Shown here in pieces: positions 54,303 to 61,237 of a stretch of 64,000 nucleotides of DNA. Positions within the stretch are counted from its first letter, which is position 1, and every line of letters starts with the position of its first letter. This stretch comes from Dyadobacter bucti (GTDB lineage: Bacteria; Bacteroidota; Bacteroidia; Cytophagales; Spirosomataceae), in assembly GCF_005869225.1 (NCBI RefSeq), contig NZ_SWFP01000001.1, forward strand, positions 1,240,001 through 1,304,000. Reading direction: 5' to 3'. Under the pieces are notes generated by a model, which was given only the letters and a program-made list of their open reading frames with translations, ran no database searches and had not been told where the DNA came from. The translations under genes were made by a program, and so were the position numbers.

Positions 54303-55250
54303 TTATTCTAACCGGGTATATCTTTCTTCCAATACCGATTTGTAAGAGTTTTTTGTTTCTTCAGACAAAAATGAGTTGTCAAGCCATTGAAAGGCGACAA
54401 GCCTGTTTTTTAACAAACGACGAAATACGCCGTTGACCTGTTTGTCATTCAATCCAAAACTTTTTCCCAGCCTTTCAAAATGAGCCCGCTGCAACTTGCT
54501 TTTTTTCCCTTCCAATGTCAGCGCCAGTTCTTCTCTATCATCAGGGTTGACGATGGTAACGTTCAAAAGATCGTACGCCGGGGATAAAGACCAGTCATTT
54601 CCATTGTTGATCATTGAGAAATTTTTGAGATGCATATCATTATTTCCCGTGAGGAAGCTGAAAACAGCCAATTCCAGAAAGGAAAGCTGATCCAGCAAAG
54701 TGTTGGCTGCGTATTGGCCCAAAGCCTTGCCTATACGTTCCATGGAACTTTTATATTTATCAAAAGCCTCCAGAATCTGAAACATGTCCAGCATATGGAT
54801 TTTTTCACCGCTTGCAGTGCGGTCTATTCGTTTGGTTATATAAGAAAGTTCGCCGGACTCAAGTCTGATCAGGCTTGATTTTACCGTTTTTATCCCAAAA
54901 GCCTCGGCAATCCGCATGGTTACGTGTTCATTTTGAGGCATTTCCGGATATTTTTCCATGGGCGGTTTGAAAATATAATTCCCACCCAACGCTCCGACTA
55001 CTGTAAGCCTGCCACGATTTCCATTTTCCAGCGCTTCGTTCACAACCGACAATGACAACTTGGGCTGAACACCCGGTACCGCTATACTTCGCTCCACCAC
55101 ATTTTTTGCCAGCTCCGCCATTTCACTCAATGAATACGAAAAAACAGGCGGCTCGGCGGAACCGAAAAATTCCCGGCTGCAATGCACATGAAAATCGCCT
55201 TTATCTTCTGCGCCTAATTCCTTGTAGCAGTACAAACATCTCCTACTCAT
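54303..55250 (-). CDS. hipT: HipT-like kinase toxin (C-terminal HipA)
   Basis: This protein has 315 residues from the ATG at 55250, which overlaps the end of the HipS gene. It begins with a small Cys motif (CLYCYKEL, then FHVHC) common in Bacteroidota members. The HipA kinase core follows: SIAVPGVQPKLS with Ser55 and Ser66 in the phosphorylatable loop region, then FLTGNNDMHLKNFS with catalytic Asp205, His207, Lys209 and Asn210, and the metal-binding Asp227 in LSPAYDLLN. The N-terminal HipA subdomain is missing from this chain and is encoded by the preceding gene. Toxicity would come from phosphorylating a cytoplasmic target, possibly a tRNA synthetase. Confidence 0.8.
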   Translation of the reverse strand: MSRRCLYCYKELGAEDKGDFHVHCSREFFGSAEPPVFSYSLSEMAELAKNVVERSIAVPGVQPKLSLSVVNEALENGNRGRLTVVGALGGNYIFKPPMEKYPEMPQNEHVTMRIAEAFGIKTVKSSLIRLESGELSYITKRIDRTASGEKIHMLDMFQILEAFDKYKSSMERIGKALGQYAANTLLDQLSFLELAVFSFLTGNNDMHLKNFSMINNGNDWSLSPAYDLLNVTIVNPDDREELALTLEGKKSKLQRAHFERLGKSFGLNDKQVNGVFRRLLKNRLVAFQWLDNSFLSEETKNSYKSVLEERYTRLE

Positions 55251-55575
55251 TTTCTTCCTCAATTGGTTGAACACTTACCGCGCCAATGCAATTTTGACAG
55301 CAGGCCAGCAATAATCCCATGCGGTCATTCGGATTAATTTTCCAGCTTTTGGACGCGATATCGAGTAACCAGCCTTCCGGGATCAATCCTTCGAAAAAAG
55401 GAAAAAGCCGGTTATCCGAGTATTTTTTTTCGGTTACAGGCATGGTAAAAGTCAGAAACTGTTTTGGATAGTTTGCTACATATATTTTATCATACTCAAA
55501 GATGTACTCGCCCTGGTCGGTTTCCGTAAGCACACCGGCTAGCAAATCTTTATAGTGTATAGCAGCGCGCCTCAT
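55243..55575 (-). CDS. hipS: HipS-like protein (N-terminal HipA subdomain)
   Basis: This 110-residue protein corresponds to the N-terminal subdomain 1 of HipA: HYKDLLAGVLTET, FFEGLIPEGWLLDIASK, ACCQNCIGAVSVQP. In HipBST modules of enterobacteria the matching small protein acts as the antitoxin. It overlaps the HTH gene by ATGA and the kinase gene by 8 nt, so all three are translationally coupled. Confidence 0.8.
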   Translation of the reverse strand: MRRAAIHYKDLLAGVLTETDQGEYIFEYDKIYVANYPKQFLTFTMPVTEKKYSDNRLFPFFEGLIPEGWLLDIASKSWKINPNDRMGLLLACCQNCIGAVSVQPIEEENE

Positions 55576-55799
55576 GATCCGGTCGTCTCTTTGGGTTCCA
55601 ATTCCTTGCTACTGACCGGGACAAGCACATTTCCAAACATTCTCAACACCTGATTGACTTTGTCGAGGTTCAGATTTTCCTTACCCTGCTCTATTTTTCT
55701 AACGACCGTCAGAGCAACCCCTGCCTTTTCGGCAAATTCTTCCTGGGTAAGGTTTACCTCTTTTCTTCTGTCTTTAACAAATTGCGCAAGTGATTTCAT
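55572..55799 (-). CDS. hipB: HipB-like HTH regulator
   Basis: This XRE-family helix-turn-helix protein has 75 residues from the ATG at 55799. A longer frame starting at TTG 55814 is less likely. The HTH reads RRKEVNLTQEEFAEKAGVALTVVRKIEQGK. It is first in a three-gene module with HipS-like and HipT-like proteins, and probably represses the operon by binding the palindromes just upstream (55800-55936). Confidence 0.85.
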   Translation of the reverse strand: MKSLAQFVKDRRKEVNLTQEEFAEKAGVALTVVRKIEQGKENLNLDKVNQVLRMFGNVLVPVSSKELEPKETTGS

Positions 55800-55936
55800 T
55801 ATATGCTTTTGCAATGATTTACTTCATTTATTAAATACTATATGCAAATACATATAATAATCAATAGAACTCAAATTCTATATGTATTTGCATACAATTT
55901 ACTAAAATTAGCAAATATTATATGCCCTTACATATA
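55800..55936. promoter_or_regulatory. Operator array of the HipBST-like module
   Basis: Three copies of a TATATG-N6-CATAYA palindrome occur at 55839-55856, 55879-55896 and 55919-55936. Each is 40 nt after the one before, about four helical turns. A fourth degenerate copy at 55800-55817 (TATATG, then CAATGA) overlaps the hipB start. They lie upstream of hipB and are strong candidates for cooperative HipB binding and autorepression. Confidence 0.75.
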
Positions 55937-55979
55937 AATAATTTAACCAAGGAAAATGGTGGATTTGAAAGTATAGCAG

Positions 55980-56624
55980 CTAAGGTTGAAACAGATCCAG
56001 CTGAACCGGAGGCGCGCTATTTCCTGTCAGCGGCAACATATCCACGACTTCATATTGCCGCCGCTTCTCATTGAACTTGCGAATCACAAATGCATCGCAT
56101 AAAAAGCTTTCTTCAAACCCCGGAAACAGCGAATATGCAAGAGCAACCCACTCTCTGGTCAACCGTCGCCCTATGGAAATATGCGGGTTTTTAGATTCGT
56201 CCGCCCATTTTCTGATGAATTGTTTTTTCAGTTTTTTATCGAAGCTTTTCATTACCTCCTCAGTCCGTTCCCGGATCGAAGCCGAAGACTCATCCGTCGG
56301 TCTCACGTAAAATGCAGAATAATTGCCTTTATCAAAATCACCAAAACCCGAAAATGCAATTGTAAACGGTGTCATACCGGAGACAATCCGTCGGTATTCA
56401 GCCAGAATGTAAGGATAATTGTCATCGTCCGCCTCAAAACCATCCAGCGAAATATGCGCGTCGGCATTGGCGCTGCCATAACTTTTACCGATCTCAGCAC
56501 GAAGCAATAATTTGAGATCCTTCACCATTTCGGCAATCGGCGCGCTGGGCATGATGGCGAGGGAGTATTGGGATAGTTGAGATTCCGGCATTTTTGAAAA
56601 ACATTTATTTTCAATGAAAAACAC
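55980..56624 (-). CDS. 2H phosphoesterase (2'-5' RNA ligase-like) protein
   Basis: This protein has 214 residues, or 203 from the internal ATG at 56591. Two H-x-S/T motifs mark the family: AHISLDGF and, about 100 residues later, PHISIGRRL. Such proteins hydrolyse or form 2'-5' or cyclic phosphodiester bonds in RNA or nucleotides. The fold repeats a strand with AFSGFGDF between the motifs. It is transcribed toward the HipBST module, whose operator array begins just after its end. The substrate is unknown. Confidence 0.75.
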   Translation of the reverse strand: MFFIENKCFSKMPESQLSQYSLAIMPSAPIAEMVKDLKLLLRAEIGKSYGSANADAHISLDGFEADDDNYPYILAEYRRIVSGMTPFTIAFSGFGDFDKGNYSAFYVRPTDESSASIRERTEEVMKSFDKKLKKQFIRKWADESKNPHISIGRRLTREWVALAYSLFPGFEESFLCDAFVIRKFNEKRRQYEVVDMLPLTGNSAPPVQLDLFQP

Positions 56625-56746
56625 TTACAAATAAACATTTTTCGGGAAAAACGCATACCATTCTTTTGATACCCACCGACAAATTTCTAGTTAAACTCTC
56701 ATTTGATCTGTTACTATTTTCTCCTTTTTCCGTATTCAGTTCAAGC

Positions 56747-56784
56747 AAAATAGTGTCGAACACTATTGTTATGTTGAATAACAA
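56747..56784 (+). promoter_or_regulatory. Two palindromes upstream of the small regulator pair
   Basis: AATAGTGT-CGA-ACACTATT (56749-56767) and TTGTTAT-GTTGA-ATAACAA (56766-56784) are both perfect and overlap by two bases. They lie 25-60 nt before the ATG at 56809 and may bind the HTH product of the downstream gene. Confidence 0.55.
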
Positions 56785-56808
56785 ATTGTATTTTTAAATA
56801 CCAATCAA

Positions 56809-56967
56809 ATGAACATCTTTGAATTAAGAATGCTTCGGGCAGCTTTAAAACAAGGGTTACGGGATAGTTCGGAGTGGCTAACGCAGACGGAGATTGACAG
56901 TATACTGGATCAAATAATCAAACTAACCAAAATTATCGATGAACTTGAAGGAAAAAACAGACATTGA
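56809..56967 (+). CDS. 52-residue helical protein, first of an overlapping pair
   Basis: A 52-codon frame starts at ATG 56809 and encodes MNIFELRMLRAALKQG, then a charged amphipathic helix with LTQTEIDSILDQIIKL and IIDELEGKNRH. It overlaps the following gene by 29 nt in another frame, and the two palindromes lie upstream. The pattern fits a small partner of a DNA-binding protein. No family is recognised. Confidence 0.5.
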   Translation: MNIFELRMLRAALKQGLRDSSEWLTQTEIDSILDQIIKLTKIIDELEGKNRH

Positions 56968-57265
56968 AGCGGAAACAAAGGAAGCTTCTCGCGCCAGGAT
57001 GCTTGGCTTGATGAATGAAGCAGCCCATGCTATCAACGAAGCGAGCGATTACCTCATCCGGCAAGGCAAAGTGCTCGATCTAACAGAATGGGTGACTATT
57101 AAAGAATATTGCCGGCGTTTCGGAATCAAAAACACAGAAACCGTAAGCAACTGGATCAAACGCGGTATCATCCCGGCAGAAGATACAATGGTAATCGAAG
57201 AATTCAATAGTATCCGGATGATCAGAGCGAAATCGTATGCGATGGGGACGGGACGGACGGCGTAA
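56939..57265 (+). CDS. Small DNA-binding-like protein (MerR-type helix-turn-helix)
   Basis: The C-terminal half of this 108-residue protein has VTIKEYCRRFGIKNTETVSNWIKRGII, a MerR/excisionase-like helix-turn-helix with the usual W-I-K-R-G-x-I recognition pattern. The N-terminus is a charged coiled coil (AETKEASRARMLGLMNEAAHAINEASDYLI). It overlaps the 52-codon gene upstream and is probably cotranscribed from the palindrome-bearing promoter. It could control a mobile or toxin-type element. No toxin is visible. Confidence 0.6.
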   Translation: MNLKEKTDIEAETKEASRARMLGLMNEAAHAINEASDYLIRQGKVLDLTEWVTIKEYCRRFGIKNTETVSNWIKRGIIPAEDTMVIEEFNSIRMIRAKSYAMGTGRTA

Positions 57266-57374
57266 CGTATGACATTGCTAATCATGTGATGGTCATGAAT
57301 TGTAGGTATTGATCCGGCCAATCAATCATTAAAACAGAGGAACGCTAGTATGAGTCATTTTTGGTCACTCGTTG

Positions 57375-57629
57375 TCATGTTTTGAATTTCCTTGCCTCTT
57401 CCTCCACCTTCTGAAAGAAAAACACCAGATCACGAAAGGTGCAGAAGATGTCGGAGGCGTGCTTGTCGCGGCCGAGTTCTTCCTGGGCGAGCATGTAGCC
57501 GCCGTAAATCGTCCAAAGGTGATCGACCCAAACAGCCGGTTCGCTCATGCTGAGCAATTCTTTGACCTGTTCACCGTAGGCCATACACGTCGAGTCCGGA
57601 GACCCGCTTGAGTGTGCTTTTGTGTTCAT
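57375..57629 (-). CDS. Small conserved-looking cytoplasmic protein
   Basis: This 84-residue protein has no signal or membrane span, with a conserved-looking core LWTIYGGYMLAQEELG, SDIFCTFRDLVFFFQKVEEEARKF. It lies downstream of the folded RNA element at 57652-57732 and shares a 15-nt sequence (AATTACTTTTTTGGA on the plus strand) just before its ATG with the 28-codon ORF. That suggests it is the gene controlled by that leader. I do not recognise a domain. Confidence 0.6.
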   Translation of the reverse strand: MNTKAHSSGSPDSTCMAYGEQVKELLSMSEPAVWVDHLWTIYGGYMLAQEELGRDKHASDIFCTFRDLVFFFQKVEEEARKFKT

Positions 57630-57651
57630 AAAATTACTTTTTTGGATGAAT

Positions 57652-57732
57652 AAAAAATGCCCTGCCTAAGGTGTCCAAGCGAAGTAATCTACGCTCGAGG
57701 GACTTTCGCCGACCTCACACCATAACAGGGCA
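57652..57732 (-). ncRNA. Structured RNA element with U-tract (candidate leader or attenuator)
   Basis: Read on the minus strand, a 7-bp stem closes the element (TGCCCTG at 57726-57732 with CAGGGCA at 57658-57664) and is followed by six U. Inside, a 5-bp stem (GGTGT/ACACC) carries a three-way junction of two hairpins. One is GAGG-UC-GGC capped by a GAAA tetraloop (57697-57716). The other is AGCG with mismatch and AUUA loop (57678-57695). The GNRA loop and U tract are on the minus strand, arguing for transcription in that direction. It looks like a regulatory or self-terminating RNA upstream of the 57375 gene. The class is unknown to me. Confidence 0.6.
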
Positions 57733-57752
57733 ATAACTCTAAGATTTTTCAT
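57666..57752 (-). CDS. 28-codon ORF covering the folded element
   Basis: An ATG at 57752 preceded by the shared 15-nt leader begins a frame reading MKNLRVIALLWCEVGES, then PSSVDYFAWTP, ending with TAG at 57666-57668 inside the element's 3' half. Its position, ending just before the terminator-like stem and ahead of another gene, is what is expected for a leader peptide that couples translation to attenuation. Translation is not proven. Confidence 0.45.
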   Translation of the reverse strand: MKNLRVIALLWCEVGESPSSVDYFAWTP

Positions 57753-57860
57753 AATAATTACTTTTTTGGAATGCGAATATTCGGAAGAATTTGGGTGGGA
57801 AGCAAGTTGGGGGGCGGGGAATTTTCTAACGGTCGACAAGCAGATTCGTCGTAAAACAAA

Positions 57861-57913
57861 AAGCCCCTCCCACCTGGCAACTCCGGGCTTCAGCCCGGAG
57901 AGGGCCAATCCAA
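57861..57913 (-). terminator. Strong nested-hairpin terminator after the cupin gene
   Basis: The inner stem is CTCCGGGCT-TC-AGCCCGGAG (57881-57900), nested in an outer GC stem and followed on the minus strand by TTTTTG. It ends the cupin/DUF1772 unit and separates it from the folded RNA element. Confidence 0.7.
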
Positions 57914-57915
57914 CA

Positions 57916-58476
57916 TCAAACCGCCGCAGGCGCGTCCTTAAACTTACTGTCCAACCCGCGCAGCCGTCCAATAAAAAGTATAATGGGGAAAATAACCTTT
58001 TTTACCAGCCACGGAATGCCTAGCATGTCGAATTCTGTGCGGTATTTTTGGAGCAGGTAGGCCGCGTCAAATGCTGCTGGCTGCCCTTTGCCATTTTGTC
58101 GGCCGGACTCAAAAATTTCGGCGAGGAAGTATTCAATATTGTGCGGCGGCCAGATTTCGCCGGTGCAGCGCAGGGTCGTATTGCCAGCGTTCCAGAACCG
58201 ATGCGCGATTCCGCTGTGGAAAGTAGCCGAATCACCCTGATTCAGGAAATAGGGCTCCTGACCTTCGATCTGAACTCCCATTTTGCCTTCATTTATATAT
58301 AAACTTTCGTGTTGCAGATGATGCACATGCATCGGTGGGCCAGCCCCAGGACTAACCTGATTTTCAAGCTGTATATATTCAATACCTTCCCGGATTTCCC
58401 GGCCCAAAAACGTCAACCGCTCGCCGTGACCATTATCGATCATCACAGGATATGTCTTTTTGATGGTGCTTTCCAT
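57916..58476 (-). CDS. Cupin-domain protein
   Basis: The cupin motifs of this 186-residue protein are PPMHVHHLQHESLYINEG and the second motif GIAHRFWNAG, with His and Glu ligands for a metal. C-terminal residues include a hydrophobic helix (IPWLVKKVIFPIILFIGRL), so it may be membrane-associated. The ATG overlaps the stop of the DUF1772-like gene (TAATG). It belongs to a unit regulated by the divergent TetR gene. The reaction is unknown. Confidence 0.8.
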   Translation of the reverse strand: MESTIKKTYPVMIDNGHGERLTFLGREIREGIEYIQLENQVSPGAGPPMHVHHLQHESLYINEGKMGVQIEGQEPYFLNQGDSATFHSGIAHRFWNAGNTTLRCTGEIWPPHNIEYFLAEIFESGRQNGKGQPAAFDAAYLLQKYRTEFDMLGIPWLVKKVIFPIILFIGRLRGLDSKFKDAPAAV

Positions 58477-58955
58477 TATCTGGCCTCGGTTTGGATGCTT
58501 AAACTACGCAAAAGAATTCCAGCCAATACTAATAACATGCTTAAACGCAGCAAACTAAGCTTTTCCCACATATTTGCTCTAACTGTCAGATCAGCGCTCA
58601 TGGCAGCAGAGTAAGTAGATGTCGTGATAGCCAGCAGCTCGGGAACAAAATAGGCGGCTGTGATCACAAGAATCAATAGGTAGCCACAAAAAACGATCAA
58701 AATTTGTTTGCGGCGGGGCTGTTTCCAATTGGCGATCATCGCAGCGGCAAGCAACAAGATGGTCACAGGATGCACCGGCATCCAGAAGTTGGTGGGCTGA
58801 ATCCCATATTCGCCCTGGAACATGCTGAGCGACCTGGGTGGCGCAATGCTCCACACGGGCACAATTGTGGCATGTTCATAAATTGCCGCGCCAATGATGG
58901 TGATAAAGGCGATCGACGCCATGATCAGCAAGATGTTGGAAAATGATTTCGTCAT
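58476..58955 (-). CDS. DUF1772-like four-span membrane protein
   Basis: This 159-residue protein has four hydrophobic segments (about 8-28, 60-80, 85-108 and 130-150), with GAAIYEHATIVPVW after the first, typical of anthrone-oxygenase-like DUF1772 proteins. It is divergent from a TetR regulator and cotranscribed with a cupin gene, a common context for a small stress or modification unit. Its biochemical activity is unproven. Confidence 0.75.
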   Translation of the reverse strand: MTKSFSNILLIMASIAFITIIGAAIYEHATIVPVWSIAPPRSLSMFQGEYGIQPTNFWMPVHPVTILLLAAAMIANWKQPRRKQILIVFCGYLLILVITAAYFVPELLAITTSTYSAAMSADLTVRANMWEKLSLLRLSMLLVLAGILLRSLSIQTEAR

Positions 58956-58974
58956 ACGGTTTAAAAGTTATATT

Positions 58975-59020
58975 TTTGGACAACGACCTAAAATTAAATA
59001 CATTTAGGACATTGACCAAA
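58975..59020. promoter_or_regulatory. Paired 18-bp operator candidates for the TetR regulator
   Basis: TTTGGACAACGACCTAAA (58975-58992) and TTTAGGACATTGACCAAA (59003-59020) are reverse complements of each other at 15 of 18 positions. They lie in the 79-bp gap between the divergent DUF1772 and TetR genes, ten bases apart. Confidence 0.65.
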
Positions 59021-59034
59021 TACTGTTTTAAAAA

Positions 59035-59655
59035 ATGAATGCAACTGAGGAAAAAATTATTAACCGGGCATTGGAGATATTCAACCTGAAAGGAATTGAA
59101 TATGCGGGAATGCGTGAGCTGGCAGCGGATCTGGGGATGAGGATTGGAAATCTTACCTATTATTTCCCGACAAAGGACGATCTGGTTTTCAGGCTCAGCG
59201 AAACGTATTCCAACTCTAATTCTCAAATCCATCAGGAATTCCCCGTGAAAAGCTTGTATGATTTCCTCAAAATGAGTGAGTTGCTTTTCAAAAATGGCCT
59301 GAAATATCAATGCCTTCACTTGAGTATGGTGCATTTAATGGAGCAAAACCAGAAAATGGCCCAGAAATATGAGGGAGTCAGGGATGCACGTCAGGCCGCA
59401 CTGCACCAGAATATGAAGTTTTTGGTGGAAAATAAATACCTGAAATTCAGCTCGGAAAACGATGAATTACTGATTATTTCAAGTAATAGCATACAAAACA
59501 GATTCTGGCTGTCGGAAGCCGTGTTATCCGAAAAACGCCAGAATTTGGGAAGCCAGATGAATTATTATCTGAAAATGAAAGCACATTTGTTCAGACCTTA
59601 TGCGACAAAAAAAGGATTGGATGATATTGAGTTGTTTTTAGGGGAGATTGATTGA
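59035..59655 (+). CDS. TetR/AcrR-family regulator
   Basis: This 206-residue protein has an N-terminal TetR helix-turn-helix (NRALEIFNLKGIEYAGMRELAADLGMRIGNLTYYF). The all-helical C-terminal ligand domain is unlike the common QacR type and contains MVHLMEQNQKMAQKY. It probably represses the divergent DUF1772/cupin unit and itself through the paired 18-bp sites. Confidence 0.9.
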   Translation: MNATEEKIINRALEIFNLKGIEYAGMRELAADLGMRIGNLTYYFPTKDDLVFRLSETYSNSNSQIHQEFPVKSLYDFLKMSELLFKNGLKYQCLHLSMVHLMEQNQKMAQKYEGVRDARQAALHQNMKFLVENKYLKFSSENDELLIISSNSIQNRFWLSEAVLSEKRQNLGSQMNYYLKMKAHLFRPYATKKGLDDIELFLGEID

Positions 59656-59740
59656 TGTAACCTAAGCCCTCTTATCTGCTGAGTCCGGTGTATTGAGATT
59701 ATCAAAATATGTGAAGAAAAACTCAATGTTGGGGATGCTT

Positions 59741-60217
59741 TTAATAGGCCAGCAATCTCCCGCATGCAATGACGCTTATCCACACTATAATAGAAACACA
59801 GGCGGAAATCTTGGCAGAAAAGCGCAGCTCCCCGCCAATATGGGTATTGAGCCTCAAAATGAAGTTGCGAAAAATAAAGACATTCAGTCCGGCGACAAGC
59901 AGTAAACCCATTTTAAGCCAGAAAACCGGATCGTTTCCGAGGGTCTTGGCATTGGTAATAAAAAGCAATACGCCGGAGGGAATAATGAGCAGCAATCCGC
60001 GCCTCGACCAAGGCAGCAGGTGGGTGGACAGTCCCGCCACCGGAAGGCTCCGGGAGAAGCCCAGCAGCCGCAGGTCAAACATGAAAGCCGGCCCCACCAG
60101 CAAGACTATACCCAGTATATGGACGATTTCCAGCACTGGGTATAGCCACAAAGACTGACGGATGTCCGCAGCCCAGGAAGTTTTTTCAAGCCATTCGAGA
60201 TATTCCTGGAAGATCAA
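59741..60217 (-). CDS. DUF6644-like membrane protein
   Basis: This 158-residue protein has four hydrophobic spans (about 25-45, 72-92, 98-118 and 136-156). It contains LYPVLEIVHILGIVLLVGPAFMFDLRLLG, with His33 in the first span, a pattern I associate with DUF6644. It overlaps the upstream DUF6152 gene by ATGA, the usual pair in proteobacteria and Bacteroidota. It may be part of a metal- or haem-related envelope unit. Confidence 0.7.
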   Translation of the reverse strand: MIFQEYLEWLEKTSWAADIRQSLWLYPVLEIVHILGIVLLVGPAFMFDLRLLGFSRSLPVAGLSTHLLPWSRRGLLLIIPSGVLLFITNAKTLGNDPVFWLKMGLLLVAGLNVFIFRNFILRLNTHIGGELRFSAKISACVSIIVWISVIACGRLLAY

Positions 60218-60567
60218 CGCAATTCAAATTTTTTACCGTCCACAAATATCCTTTCTGCCCGCATTTCACCTTTTTCGGTTTTATGGGGATAGGCTACCAA
60301 TCGTACCGACGCGCCTTTTTTGATCATATCAGCAGTGAGCCCGCGGTCGGTCATGCGGCTGGTGGGTGCCAGGAACACGGTGTACATTTCTTTTTTGTAC
60401 TTCACTTTGGCCAGCACGTGCGGATTTTCGTAGATAGATTCTTCTATTGTTGTTTTAAAATCCTGAGGTTTTGTCTGATCGTAATCAGCCCAGCCATGGT
60501 GAAGCACTGTAAACGACAAGCACAGCAAAAAAGCAAATGCCAATGAGATGTTTCTGAAAGATTTCAT
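60214..60567 (-). CDS. DUF6152-family exported protein
   Basis: This 117-residue protein has a signal-type N-terminus (FAFLLCLSFTVLHHGWADYD). The motif HHGWADYD followed by IEESIYENPHVLAKVKY matches DUF6152, small periplasmic beta proteins. It overlaps the DUF6644-like gene and is cotranscribed with it. The function is unknown. Confidence 0.75.
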   Translation of the reverse strand: MKSFRNISLAFAFLLCLSFTVLHHGWADYDQTKPQDFKTTIEESIYENPHVLAKVKYKKEMYTVFLAPTSRMTDRGLTADMIKKGASVRLVAYPHKTEKGEMRAERIFVDGKKFELR

Positions 60568-60638
60568 AACCTGTTGAGTTTAGTGTTAGTTAAAATTAAC
60601 AAAAACCTCGGGTTATCAAAACTTCAATTGCAATCTCT

Positions 60639-61100
60639 TTACATCAATCCTTTAAAAATATACTGCTCGTCGTAGTCGATGCCGTGCTGGATGAGCATCT
60701 CAATGTATTCTTCGGTAAAGGAAATTCCCCAGTGATGCTCTTCCTGATTCTGAATGTATCTGTAGATTCTATCAATGTGCTCCCGGCTGTAAGTGAAGGC
60801 CCCGAACCCGCTCTGCCATTCGAAACGATGCTGGAGAAACCCGCTCTCATTAATCCATTTTGAAGATTTCGCTTTCGCATTTTTCATCACATCCGACACG
60901 CAGATGGAGGGTTTTATCCCAAAAAAACAATGGATATGGTCTTCAACACCATTGACAATGATCGTCTTGCAGCCCGTTTCATTGATCAGATTGCCGATCA
61001 CGGCAAGCAGTTCCGGTTTCCATTTCTGATCTATTACCGCCCGCCGGTATTTCACGGCGAAGACAGTCTGGACGTACATTTGAGAGTATGTATTTGCCAT
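60639..61100 (-). mobile_element. tnpA: IS200/IS605-type (RAYT-like) Y1 transposase
   Basis: This 153-residue protein has the HUH motif H55-I-H57 and a catalytic Tyr115 (IYRYIQNQ). These are hallmarks of Y1 transposases and REP-associated RAYT proteins. No second gene (tnpB) is present. A 9-bp perfect hairpin with a GA loop lies right before its start (61116-61135). Confidence 0.88.
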
Positions 61101-61115
61101 TTGTGTGTGTTATCT

Positions 61116-61192
61116 CGGCGGAATGAATTCCGCCGTTAGGATGTTTGTCGTGGCAGAAGGCCCGTTTATTAGTGGCGGAAGGCCCGACAAAT
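61116..61192. repeat. Hairpin and short repeats next to the transposase (REP-like)
   Basis: CGGCGGAAT-GA-ATTCCGCCG (61116-61135) is a perfect hairpin. Beyond it, two copies of GGC(A/G)GAAGGCCCG (61152-61164 and 61174-61186) lie between TTTGTCG (61144-61150) and its complement CGACAAA (61185-61191). This matches the kind of structured end used by RAYT enzymes. Confidence 0.6.
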
Positions 61193-61237
61193 ATTTTAGC
61201 GCAGGGTTTTCAATCCTGAGAATTGGTTTTGCAATAT

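Noticed and set aside
57666-57971. 101-codon frame extending upstream of the 28-codon ORF
   Set aside because: The upstream part crosses the cupin terminator and cupin gene in another frame. Only the last 28 codons have a plausible start.
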